NCBI GenBank assembly: GCA_946414595.1
Contig: CAMKPE010000007.1
Coordinates: 1 to 64,000 of the forward strand
Direction of reading: 5' to 3'
Length of the DNA stretch: 64,000 nucleotides
Source of the DNA: an uncultured Clostridium sp.
GTDB lineage: Bacteria; Bacillota_I; Bacilli_A; RF39; UBA660
Below are positions 17,673-25,894 of this stretch, one piece after another. Below the pieces are notes generated by a model. It did no database searches, had not been told where the DNA came from, and saw only the letters and a program-made list of their open reading frames with translations. The translations under genes and the position numbers were made by a program. Position 1 is the stretch's first letter. Every line of letters starts with the position of its first letter.

Positions 17673-17714
17673 AGTGTGCTGTTCTAAAGTTGAATATGAA
17701 AGGGTGACACAAAA

Positions 17715-18602
17715 ATGGATGGAAACAATTTAAATGCATCAAAATTAACAAGAATGGTAAGAAGTAAAGGATTTGTAACTGCACTATGCGGTATTTTAGC
17801 TGTAGCAGTATTGCTAATTGGTTATAACATACGTATAAATAATGCAACAAAACCAGTATCATTACCAGTTGCGAAATATACAATAGATCCTAAGACAAAG
17901 ATTACTGACGATATGATTGTATATAAAGATATTCCAAGAGGAGCTTTAAGTAGTGATTATTATGCAAATAAAAATCAAATTATAGATAAATATACAAAGA
18001 TTAATGCTACAATCCCTGCAGGTAGTATGTTTTATACTGAGTTATTAACAAGTAAAGAAGAATTACCTGACTCAGCATTATATGATATTCCAGAAGGATA
18101 TACTTTGTATTATTTAACAGTTAACATGTTAACAAGTTACACTAACTCAATACTTCCAAATAACTACATAGATATTTATATGTCTACAAAAGATAATGGA
18201 AAAGCATTAGTTGGTAAACTTTTACAAAACGTTAAAATACTAGCAGTTAAAACTAGTGATGGTAAAAACGTATTTGAAGGTGGAGATGAAACAAGAATCC
18301 CTTATGTTATAATCTTCGCTTTACCAGAAGAACAGCACTTATTATTAAGAAAAGTTAATGCAATCAATAACTATTCAATAGCAAATGAAACTGGAGGATT
18401 CTCAAGAATCGATATAATCCCAGTTCCAACAAATGTAAATATTAATAATAAAGACGATGAAATAATGTCTGAAGTATCAAGTCAATACTTAAGTGATTAT
18501 GTTTTAAAACTTGCTGCTGAATATGAAATTACAGATGATAATTTCAACAGTACAAACACAAATACAAATACAAATACAAATACAAATAAACCAAATGAAT
18601 AA
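17715..18602 (+). CDS. cpaB: CpaB/RcpC-like SAF-domain pilus assembly protein
   Basis: This 295-aa protein has one N-terminal transmembrane helix (about residues 17-37). An extracellular SAF-like region follows (V-A-K-Y-T-I-D-P-K-T-K-I-T near residue 54, I-P-A-G-S-M near residue 99) and then a beta-rich RcpC domain. CpaB proteins are periplasmic or outer-face parts of Tad pilus machines. The C-terminus is a Thr-Asn repeat encoded by a tandem 6-nt repeat (about 18552-18590). It is the first gene of the Tad operon, 14 nt before the ATPase gene. Confidence 0.82.
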   Translation: MDGNNLNASKLTRMVRSKGFVTALCGILAVAVLLIGYNIRINNATKPVSLPVAKYTIDPKTKITDDMIVYKDIPRGALSSDYYANKNQIIDKYTKINATIPAGSMFYTELLTSKEELPDSALYDIPEGYTLYYLTVNMLTSYTNSILPNNYIDIYMSTKDNGKALVGKLLQNVKILAVKTSDGKNVFEGGDETRIPYVIIFALPEEQHLLLRKVNAINNYSIANETGGFSRIDIIPVPTNVNINNKDDEIMSEVSSQYLSDYVLKLAAEYEITDDNFNSTNTNTNTNTNTNKPNE

Positions 18603-18616
18603 TTAGAGGTGGAAAT

Positions 18617-20671
18617 ATGAGCGAGTCAATGAATTTCGGTAATATTGGCTTCGGTAATGTTTCTAGTGGTGATAATAGCAATTCACAACAACTTAGCAGT
18701 GCTCCTGTACAAGAAACACTAGTACAAGAACAACCTGTTGAACAAAAGAAGGAAGAAATGCCAGATTTGTTAGCAGGTGTTAAAGAAGCACAAGCTAAGA
18801 TGGAAGAAGAAAGAAAGAAAAAAGAAGAGGAAGAACAAGCATTTAGAGACTTTCAAGAAGCGAGTGCAAAGAAAAGTAACTATGAAAAAGATGCTGACAA
18901 TTTCTCACAAATAGACTTCGGTCCTTTAAAGAAATATCTTGATGACGATGATATCACAGATATTTCTTATAGTAATGGAGGACAATTGTGGCTTAAATCA
19001 CTATCTCAAGGTGTTTACAGAGCAGATCAACAAGAAGTTGATAATGCACTAATTGAAAAAATCGCATTCCAATGTTCTAACGTAATGGGTAAGACATTTA
19101 ATATGGCTCATCCGTTCCTAGACTCAGAAAGTGCAGAACTTCGTATGAACTTCGTACACGAGTCTATAGCAAGAAATGGTATTGCGGTAGTTTTCCGTAA
19201 AACACCAGCAAAGATAAGACTAGAAAAACAGAAGCTATTAAATGAAAAATATGTTAGATTAAGTATCCATGATTTCTTAATAAACTGTGTTAAGGGTCAC
19301 TGTAACATAATCGTTTGCGGAGAAACTGGTTCAGGTAAAACTGAGTTAGTAAAATATCTAGCAAGTCATACAAGAGAAAACGAAAAACTAATAACAATAG
19401 AGGATACTCTTGAGTTGCACTTGGATAGAATTTTCCCACATCGTGATATAGTTGCTATGAAAACAAATAACATAGCATCATATTCAGACGTTCTAGTTAC
19501 ATGTATGAGACAAAACCCAATATGGATATTACTTTCCGAGGTTCGTAGTGCTGAAGCTGTTACGGCTGTACGTAACTCTATATCTTCAGGACACTACATC
19601 TTATCAACAATCCACGCTGATAAAGCAGAAAGTATCCCACACAGAATGTACTCACTACTTGAGTCAAACATTGACGTTGAACAGTTCTTAAAAACAATTT
19701 ACCGTTATGTTCAAATAGGAGTATTTGTTCGTGGACGCTATAAACCAGAAGAAAAAAGATTCGTTCGTGAGATTGCAGGAGTTTGTGAATTCTATGTTGA
19801 CGAAGAAACAAATGCCCCTGTATTCAATAATATATATTTAAAAACAGTTGGTGGAGAAGAAACATATAATGAACCAACTAAACATATTAAAGGTTACCTT
19901 GAAGGTCAAGGTGTTGATATAACTAACTTATTTGGAGAAAATCATTCTTCATTAAAAGAAGCTAATGAGGCTAATGGTGATCATATGGATACACCAGAAG
20001 AAGCTGCAAGAAAGTTAGAACAAGAGATAGAAGGTAAATCTAACTCCAATAATGAACCTGCTACACAACCAAAAGAAGTAGTAGAACCTAAAAAAGAAGA
20101 GGAAAAAATAGTTGAGGTTAAGACAGAACCAGTAACACAACCTGCAACACAGCCAGTAACTCAACCAGTTACTCAACCTGTTACAGAACCAGTTACTGAA
20201 GTAGTTACAGAGCCAAAAACAGAGGCTCCAACACAACCAGTAACTCAACCGGTTACTGAAGCAGTAACACAGCCTGTTACACAACCTGTAACAGAGCCAG
20301 TAACTCAGCCAGCAACAAAACCAGTTGTTGAAGTTTTACCAGAAGATGAGCCTGCTAAACCAGCAACTCAAGTAGCAGTACAACCTGTTATTGAACCACC
20401 TGTTCAAGCACCAGCTGCTCCAGCTACAGAAGCTCCAACACAAGTTACTGTACAACCTGTCATTGATCCTCCAGCTGTAGAACAATCAACACAACCAGTT
20501 CAACAACCAGCAACAGAAGCTCCAACGCAAGTTGCAGTACAACCGGTTATTCCACAAGCAACAGAATCAACTCCTCCGCCTCAAGTAACGCCAGTAATAC
20601 CGGCAGCTGAGGAATCACATACAAAATTTTTCTCAGGTCCTGTTGATTTTGATCCAGAACCTAAAGATTAA
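18617..20671 (+). CDS. cpaF: CpaF/TadA-type secretion ATPase with long Thr/Pro/Gln/Val tail
   Basis: This 684-aa protein has a Gln/Glu-rich N-terminus (1-95), then the VirB11/CpaF ATPase. Walker A is G-E-T-G-S-G-K-T near residues 235-242, the Asp-box region is I-T-I-E-D-T-L-E-L, the Walker B-like segment is I-L-L-S-E-V-R, and a His-box follows with S-T-I-H-A-D. It powers pilus extension and retraction with TadB and TadC. Residues from about 470 to 684 are low complexity with many (Q/E)-P-V-T units. Such a tail is unusual on a cytoplasmic ATPase. Confidence 0.9.
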   Translation: MSESMNFGNIGFGNVSSGDNSNSQQLSSAPVQETLVQEQPVEQKKEEMPDLLAGVKEAQAKMEEERKKKEEEEQAFRDFQEASAKKSNYEKDADNFSQIDFGPLKKYLDDDDITDISYSNGGQLWLKSLSQGVYRADQQEVDNALIEKIAFQCSNVMGKTFNMAHPFLDSESAELRMNFVHESIARNGIAVVFRKTPAKIRLEKQKLLNEKYVRLSIHDFLINCVKGHCNIIVCGETGSGKTELVKYLASHTRENEKLITIEDTLELHLDRIFPHRDIVAMKTNNIASYSDVLVTCMRQNPIWILLSEVRSAEAVTAVRNSISSGHYILSTIHADKAESIPHRMYSLLESNIDVEQFLKTIYRYVQIGVFVRGRYKPEEKRFVREIAGVCEFYVDEETNAPVFNNIYLKTVGGEETYNEPTKHIKGYLEGQGVDITNLFGENHSSLKEANEANGDHMDTPEEAARKLEQEIEGKSNSNNEPATQPKEVVEPKKEEEKIVEVKTEPVTQPATQPVTQPVTQPVTEPVTEVVTEPKTEAPTQPVTQPVTEAVTQPVTQPVTEPVTQPATKPVVEVLPEDEPAKPATQVAVQPVIEPPVQAPAAPATEAPTQVTVQPVIDPPAVEQSTQPVQQPATEAPTQVAVQPVIPQATESTPPPQVTPVIPAAEESHTKFFSGPVDFDPEPKD
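20125..20330 (+). repeat. Tandem (Q/E)PVT coding repeat in the ATPase tail
   Basis: In-frame degenerate units of about 12 nt encode P-V-T-Q/E. Codons vary between units (CCAGTAACT, CCTGTTACA and so on). The amino-acid pattern is therefore conserved while the DNA has drifted, which suggests selection on the protein. Confidence 0.8.
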
Positions 20672-20700
20672 CAAATATAAAAAGAAAAGAAGGTGCTTTT

Positions 20701-21600
20701 ATGATAGAGTCAATTATAGCATTAGGTATTATTGCCTTTGGAATACTGTTCCTACGTAAAAAAGGCGATTCATCAATGTATAAATTTGCAATTGACCAAG
20801 CAGCTACAGTTTATGATAAATATGCTCCTTATTCCTTTAAAAGTATTAGACAAAAAGTAAAGGATATGGGACAAGAGTATTCTACTAAGGAATACTTTGT
20901 TCAAATAGCAGTATTTGCTGGTGTAGCATTTGGAATATCTTATCTATATTTCTATAATATTATTGTTTCAGTAGTATATGTAGGAGTAGTAGTAAGTATA
21001 GTTCCTTATCTAACATATTTAAGATGTAAAAGAATTTATTCAGAATTCTTATTTGAGCAAATCCAAGTATATACTACAAATACTATAATGGAGTTCCAAA
21101 CAACACAAAACTTCGTAAAAGCAATTGAAGGTGTATATAATTCAGGAGTTTTGGAGTCACCAGTATCAGATGATGTAAAAACCATGATAGATATGGCTTA
21201 TAAAAATGGTGATATAAATGAATCAATAGAATTCATGAACTCTAAATATGATTACCATATGACAAGAAATATGCATCAATTATTCTTGCAGATCACAAGA
21301 GAAGGTGCAAGAGATTCTAATGAAGTTTTGGAAAACATGCTTTTAGATATCGACGTTCTTGTTGAAGGAGTTTATCGTGATAGAATTGATAGACAAAACT
21401 TCCATAGACAATTTGTACAATATGGATTATTACTATATGCAATGGTTGCATTAGTACAATACTTATTAGGAATTGATAACTATTTGGACTTATTAAAAAG
21501 ACCAATAGTATTAATGGCACTTCATGGAATAGTAATATTTAACAGTTATTTTCTTCTTAATGGAGAAAAATATTATAACGAGAATGTAGGTGCTGAATAA
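20701..21600 (+). CDS. tadB: TadB-like inner-membrane platform protein
   Basis: This 299-aa protein has an N-terminal hydrophobic segment, a membrane pair near residues 75-105 and a T2SF-type (GspF) helical domain with F-L-Q-I-T-R-E-G-A-R near residue 197. Two C-terminal helices (about 240-285) follow. Platform proteins of this family convert ATPase motion into pilin assembly. The RBS AGAAGGTG is 6 nt away. It overlaps the next gene by 1 nt, so synthesis of the pair is coupled. Confidence 0.85.
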   Translation: MIESIIALGIIAFGILFLRKKGDSSMYKFAIDQAATVYDKYAPYSFKSIRQKVKDMGQEYSTKEYFVQIAVFAGVAFGISYLYFYNIIVSVVYVGVVVSIVPYLTYLRCKRIYSEFLFEQIQVYTTNTIMEFQTTQNFVKAIEGVYNSGVLESPVSDDVKTMIDMAYKNGDINESIEFMNSKYDYHMTRNMHQLFLQITREGARDSNEVLENMLLDIDVLVEGVYRDRIDRQNFHRQFVQYGLLLYAMVALVQYLLGIDNYLDLLKRPIVLMALHGIVIFNSYFLLNGEKYYNENVGAE

Positions 21601-22391
21601 TGTTAGAGACTTTCGTAATTATTGGATTAATAACAGTTGCATTATTTTACACAGATACAGTAAATGTTAATAAATTTATTAATACAGAAGATGGATATTT
21701 CTTATTCTTAAAAGAAAAAGATTATGATTTCTACATTGCTACAAAATATGGTGAAGGTGTAGATGTAAATAAACTATTTATAGCAAGAGTTAAGAATGCA
21801 TTTTATACATTCTTGATATTCTTTGCATTTATGACAATAACTGGTAATATGTCATTCTTAAACTTTATTATGTTATTAGTATTAGCATACGTAATGTTTA
21901 AAATGCCATATTCATCATTAAAAGCATATTATAAAAAGTATATGACTCAAATAGACCAATTATTGCCATATTACTTAAAGAACTTGGAAATATTGTGTCA
22001 GAACTACACAGTTCCAGTTGCAATAGCTAGATCAATAGATCAAGCACCAGATGTATTTAAACCAGGATTAAGACAAATGGTTGCAAAGATTGACGCTGGT
22101 GATTCATCTATTCAACCATACATGGATTTTGCAATACAATATCCAGTTCGTGATTCAATGAGAATGATGAGATTGCTTTATAGATTAGGTCTTGGTGCTC
22201 AAGAAAACAAATATAAACAATTATTGATATTTTCTAAGTCAGTATCATCACTACAAAATAAAGCAAGAGAAGTAAAATACAAAAACAGACTTGATACAAT
22301 GGAGAAGAAAACTATGGTCATGCTAGTAGTTACTGGTGGTGGAACAATGGCCATTCTACTATTGTCAATGTTGATGCTTTTTGGTATGTAA
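21600..22391 (+). CDS. tadC: TadC-like platform protein
   Basis: This 263-aa paralogue of the preceding product has an N-terminal helix, a membrane pair near residues 65-100, the T2SF four-helix region (L-P-Y-Y-L-K-N-L-E near residue 122) and a C-terminal hydrophobic helix (about 240-262). Its ATG overlaps the tadB stop codon. The pair is the normal TadB/TadC heteromer of Tad machines. No terminator follows, but a separate promoter for the pilin gene starts 5 nt after its stop. Confidence 0.85.
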   Translation: MLETFVIIGLITVALFYTDTVNVNKFINTEDGYFLFLKEKDYDFYIATKYGEGVDVNKLFIARVKNAFYTFLIFFAFMTITGNMSFLNFIMLLVLAYVMFKMPYSSLKAYYKKYMTQIDQLLPYYLKNLEILCQNYTVPVAIARSIDQAPDVFKPGLRQMVAKIDAGDSSIQPYMDFAIQYPVRDSMRMMRLLYRLGLGAQENKYKQLLIFSKSVSSLQNKAREVKYKNRLDTMEKKTMVMLVVTGGGTMAILLLSMLMLFGM

Positions 22392-22395
22392 AATA

Positions 22396-22424
22396 TTGAT
22401 ATTAAGAGTAAAAGAGGTTATAAT
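22396..22424 (+). promoter_or_regulatory. Promoter of the 56-aa pilin gene
   Basis: TTGATA at 22396-22401, exactly 17 nt of spacer and a perfect TATAAT at 22419-22424. A dedicated promoter fits the high output needed for a major pilin. Confidence 0.75.
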
Positions 22425-22459
22425 AATAATTGTATAAAGTAGAAAGGAGAAATTAATTT

Positions 22460-22630
22460 ATGAAAGAGGCAACAGGAGAATTAAACATGACACTTGTTAC
22501 AATTATTGCAATTGCAGCAGTACTTGCATTCGTAACAATGTTTTTACCTAACATGTTAGGTGGAGTTAGTGATAAGTGGGACGACGCTTCAAATACTAAC
22601 ATTGATGTTAATGGTGCAGCACACCAATAA
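22460..22630 (+). CDS. Flp/Tad-type major pilin (56 aa)
   Basis: This is a small gene between tadC and the TadE-like gene. The product is M-K-E-A-T-G-E-L-N-M followed by a hydrophobic helix to about residue 35 and a short polar tail ending in A-A-H-Q. Length, layout and position are those of Flp pilins. There is a good RBS (AAAGGAG) and a strong promoter. The N-terminus before the helix is only about 9 residues. A Gly-Glu pair sits at 6-7, which could be a short prepilin cleavage site; it does not match the classic Flp site with Glu at +5. Confidence 0.8.
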   Translation: MKEATGELNMTLVTIIAIAAVLAFVTMFLPNMLGGVSDKWDDASNTNIDVNGAAHQ

Positions 22631-22663
22631 TATTTAAGAATATAAAAAGGAGTGTGATAATGG

Positions 22664-23083
22664 ATGCGTGAGTCAATTGGTGGTACAATGCTATTCTGGA
22701 TTGTATTGTTTTTCATGTCAATCTTTATAGTTTTCATGGCATCTGTTATCCGATATGCCCGTGTATATAAGATAAAGAACTCTATGATCAATTACATAGA
22801 AAAACAAGAGGGAATTAAAACAAAAGAAGAATTTGAAGAGACTTTGTTAAATCTTGGATATCCAACTACAGGAGAATATAAATTCTGTAGAACAATTACA
22901 GGAGAAACAGGAGGATATTATACATTAAGTCTTTACGCTGATTTTGAACTTCCTTTTGTAGGAAATGTAATTAAAGTAGAAATAAAGGGTGAAACAAGGC
23001 AAATTGAAACTGGAACTTTAATCAAAGATTCCGGTGCCAATGGAACCAACTGGGTTGGAACATGTGCGGAAGCATATGAATAA
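22664..23083 (+). CDS. TadE-like pseudopilin protein
   Basis: This 139-aa protein starts M-R-E-S-I-G-G, followed by one helix (about residues 8-32) and a soluble domain. Its N-terminus matches the protein at 17065 and the pilin at 22460. It is the probable minor pilin of the Tad fibre. AAGGAG (22646-22651) is 12 nt from this ATG but 8 nt from another ATG at 22660 that opens a 3-codon ORF ending at 22671. Initiation may therefore be coupled. Confidence 0.72.
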   Translation: MRESIGGTMLFWIVLFFMSIFIVFMASVIRYARVYKIKNSMINYIEKQEGIKTKEEFEETLLNLGYPTTGEYKFCRTITGETGGYYTLSLYADFELPFVGNVIKVEIKGETRQIETGTLIKDSGANGTNWVGTCAEAYE

Positions 23084-23110
23084 AAAGAATAATGAGAGTG
23101 GGTTAGTGAT

Positions 23111-24136
23111 ATGAATGTATTAGTAGTCAATCAACAAGAAAACGTATTATCCCCATTAAATATTGAAATAATAAAAACTTTGAGAGGTACATTTAGTGCT
23201 GATGAATTAATTAGTACATTTACTAATTTCTTCTTTGCACGAATGATTATTGATATTACAGCTTTACAAATGCCAGAGGACATTGTAACATATCAAAAAT
23301 TATCTATAGGTCTTCCAATAGACAAGATAATATTACTAATACCTGCAAATTCAAGAGTGGCTAACAACTTCTTCTTGTCAAAGTTGATTTCGATGGGATA
23401 TTACAACTTTACAACTAATGGTGATGGAGTAATGTATTTGTTAAATACACCAAATACATACAAAGAAGTTGCTCACTTACACCAACCTGAAGTAGCACCA
23501 CAGCAGATGATGCCACAGCAACAAGTACAACAACCGATGATGCCACAACAGGGAATGCAACCAATGCAACAGCCTATGGGTCAAATGGGACCAATGAACC
23601 AAATGGGTCAAATGGCTCCTATGATGGCAGGACCAAGATCATTGGGAGTTAAAGATATAACTGATGGTGCAGGTGCAAGTTCACTTATATACATGATGAA
23701 AAAAGAATTAGAAGCTCAAAATTTATCTGTTCTAGCTATAGAAGTAGAAAAAAGAGAATTCGCATTCTTTAAAGAAAAGAATATGATTTCTACAGATAAA
23801 CATTCTGTAGCACAAGAAATAATGAAAGCAGGTAATTTTAACTATGTTCTTGTTGATTTAAATAATTATGACGAACCTTTATGTGATGATGTTATTTATC
23901 TTATAGAGCCTTCGGTTATTAAACTAAATAAATTAATGTTAAGAGATAGAACTATTTTTTCAAAATTAAGAGGTAAAAAAGTAATTGTAAATAAATCAAT
24001 TCTTTCACAAGCAGATGTAAGAGAGTTCTCACAAGAAGCAGGAATAAGACTATTCTATGTGTTACCACCTCTTAATGATCGTGAAAGATCTAGAGATATT
24101 TATGATTTACTTGCACACTTAGGAATGCTTAAATAG
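23111..24136 (+). CDS. TadZ/CpaE-like degenerate ParA-fold protein
   Basis: This 341-aa protein has an N-terminal receiver-like region (1-125) and a Met/Gln/Pro-rich linker (about 130-175). A ParA-like domain follows in which the P-loop is degenerate (G-A-G-A-S-S-L near residue 189) with no Lys of the Walker motif. The later Y-V-L-V-D-L and a V-N-K-S segment keep the fold. CpaE/TadZ proteins place Tad machines in the cell. It follows the TadE-like gene by 28 nt in the same operon. Confidence 0.75.
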   Translation: MNVLVVNQQENVLSPLNIEIIKTLRGTFSADELISTFTNFFFARMIIDITALQMPEDIVTYQKLSIGLPIDKIILLIPANSRVANNFFLSKLISMGYYNFTTNGDGVMYLLNTPNTYKEVAHLHQPEVAPQQMMPQQQVQQPMMPQQGMQPMQQPMGQMGPMNQMGQMAPMMAGPRSLGVKDITDGAGASSLIYMMKKELEAQNLSVLAIEVEKREFAFFKEKNMISTDKHSVAQEIMKAGNFNYVLVDLNNYDEPLCDDVIYLIEPSVIKLNKLMLRDRTIFSKLRGKKVIVNKSILSQADVREFSQEAGIRLFYVLPPLNDRERSRDIYDLLAHLGMLK

Positions 24137-24142
24137 TAATTA

Positions 24143-24172
24143 TTGACAATAAATGTCATTAAATAGTATAAT
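24143..24172 (+). promoter_or_regulatory. Consensus promoter of the VirB2-like gene
   Basis: TTGACA at 24143-24148, an 18-nt spacer and TATAAT at 24167-24172, both perfect. An inverted repeat TGACA-N7-TGTCA (24144-24160) covers the -35 end and could be an operator. The gene is then closed by a terminator, so it is a separate, probably highly expressed transcript. Confidence 0.8.
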
Positions 24173-24198
24173 TAATTAGAAAGTTGAGGAGTTAGAAG

Positions 24199-24540
24199 AT
24201 GGAATTATTTCAAATTTTAGATAGTTGTGGTGGTTTAGGACCAGTAGTAAAAGTAGTAAGTGGATTATTTGACATTATTAAAATAGTTGTTCCAATTATC
24301 TTATTAATTATGGGAGCAATTGACCTTGCAAAAGCAGTTTTAGCAAGTGATGATAAGGAAATCAAAGCAGCTACTTCTAAATTAACAAAGCGTGCAATCG
24401 CAGCAGCAGCAGTATTCTTCTCTGTTACTATAGTTGATGTAATTATGGGAATGGTTGGAGACGACAAATGGAAAGCTTGTTGGAAAGGATCTGGAGGATC
24501 AGATTCACCATCAGGTGGTAGCGTAGCATCAGATGACTAA
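24199..24540 (+). CDS. VirB2/TrbC-like pilin of a type IV secretion system
   Basis: This 113-aa protein has two hydrophobic helices (about residues 14-45 and 66-88) separated by a short cytoplasmic loop rich in Asp, Lys and Ser. A soluble C-terminus rich in Gly and Ser follows. VirB2 pilins have this two-helix hairpin. The position directly before VirB6-, VirB3- and VirB4-like genes supports it. There is no clear cleavable signal peptide. A terminator follows, which makes it monocistronic. Confidence 0.75.
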   Translation: MELFQILDSCGGLGPVVKVVSGLFDIIKIVVPIILLIMGAIDLAKAVLASDDKEIKAATSKLTKRAIAAAAVFFSVTIVDVIMGMVGDDKWKACWKGSGGSDSPSGGSVASDD

Positions 24541-24541
24541 T

Positions 24542-24568
24542 AAAGTACTTTATAAAGTACTTTTTTTT
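24542..24568 (+). terminator. Intrinsic terminator after the VirB2-like gene
   Basis: A 7-bp stem AAAGTAC/GTACTTT and a T run of eight. Confidence 0.88.
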
Positions 24569-24627
24569 GTGTAAAAAAGTTGTTTTTTTTCTTCAATTTG
24601 ATAAAATATATTTAGAGGTGAAAGGGT

Positions 24628-25806
24628 ATGGATAAACAATTAATTAAGTATTTGGCAATATTAGGTGTGTTAATACTAGTTATTATACTTTTCTTTTTAG
24701 TAACAAATGCTGGTGGAGAAACACTTGAATATAGAGATATGGAGGAATTGCTTGTAAAATCAACAAGAAAATATGCACAAGACAATCCTAAAATCTTACC
24801 AACTAGTACAAATAGTAGTGCTCCAAAAATAAGTGATAAAACATTAACAAGTTTAGGTTATATGGATGAATTATCATCTTATGCAAAAGATGAAACTACT
24901 TGTACAGGAGAAGTTGAAATTTATCAAACAATAGCTGGAGTATATAACTATGTTCCAACATTGAATTGTGGTAAATATTTTGCATCACAAAGATTAAGTG
25001 AAAAAATAATTGAAGATAACTTAACTACACAAGGTCCTGGATTATATGCTCGTTATGATGGAAATTTCTTAACAGATGATAATGACCTTGATAGATATAT
25101 GGCAGATGAATATGTATTTAGAGGAGATGGAGTTCATAACTATATCCAAGTACAAGATAGTGTATGGAGAGTTGTAGCAATCGACGAAGAAGGAAATATG
25201 CTTGCAATATTAGTTGATGAACTTGCAACTAATACAAGCTGGGATAATAGATATAATGTTGAAACATCTAGATATTATGGAATTAACGATTACGAAATAA
25301 ATGGTAATAAGAGTAGAGCTATGTTAGCAGCAGAAAAAGTATTTAATGAACAAGTTCCACTTATTGATAAAGACTATAGTGGAAGAATTAAATATATGGT
25401 ATCTCCAATGGATTTATGCGTTGGAAAAAGATCTAAGGATGATACAGGAAATGATGGTTCTATAGAATGTAAGAAAGTTCTTGAAGGACAATATATGGGG
25501 CTTCTTCCAGTATATTATTACATGAGCGCAAGCTTAGATGAAAACTGTGTTAAAGCTACATCAAAGAGTTGTGGAAACTATAACTATTTAGCAAGTATAG
25601 GTAGTACATGGTGGACTGCAACAGGTAATAGTGATAATACTTATGAAGCATATGCAGTATCACAAAAAAGCTTAAAATCAGAGGTTTGTAGCTACACAGA
25701 TGAGATTAAACCAATATTAAAATTTGGTGCAAGAAGTGTATATAGTAGAGGATCAGGAACTAAAGAAGATCCATATATTATAAGATACTTCAAAAAGAAT
25801 GCGTAA
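24628..25806 (+). CDS. Membrane-anchored pilin-like surface protein
   Basis: This 392-aa protein has a short N-terminus, one transmembrane helix (about residues 7-27) and a long external domain with about 9 Cys. The segment N-Y-I-Q-V-Q-D-S-V-W-R-V-V-A-I-D near residue 171, and the later S-T-W-W-T-A-T and G-T-K-E-D-P-Y, recall C-terminal adhesin-like domains seen on pilin-like proteins of gut Firmicutes. It lies between VirB2-like and VirB6-like genes, so it is probably a tip or surface subunit. The family assignment is only by resemblance. Confidence 0.6.
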   Translation: MDKQLIKYLAILGVLILVIILFFLVTNAGGETLEYRDMEELLVKSTRKYAQDNPKILPTSTNSSAPKISDKTLTSLGYMDELSSYAKDETTCTGEVEIYQTIAGVYNYVPTLNCGKYFASQRLSEKIIEDNLTTQGPGLYARYDGNFLTDDNDLDRYMADEYVFRGDGVHNYIQVQDSVWRVVAIDEEGNMLAILVDELATNTSWDNRYNVETSRYYGINDYEINGNKSRAMLAAEKVFNEQVPLIDKDYSGRIKYMVSPMDLCVGKRSKDDTGNDGSIECKKVLEGQYMGLLPVYYYMSASLDENCVKATSKSCGNYNYLASIGSTWWTATGNSDNTYEAYAVSQKSLKSEVCSYTDEIKPILKFGARSVYSRGSGTKEDPYIIRYFKKNA

Positions 25807-25817
25807 AATTGTGACTA

Positions 25818-25850
25818 AAAAGCAATAATTATTTATTATTGTTTTTTTTT
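25818..25850 (+). terminator. Intrinsic terminator
   Basis: A CAATAAT/ATTATTG stem followed by a run of ten Ts. Confidence 0.75.
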
Positions 25851-25894
25851 ATGTTATAATGATAATATACGTATACTAGCATAGAGGTGATATT

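Noticed and set aside
18546-18600. Phase-variable repeat at the end of the cpaB-like gene
   Set aside because: The unit is 6 nt (ACAAAT), so copy-number change cannot shift the frame.
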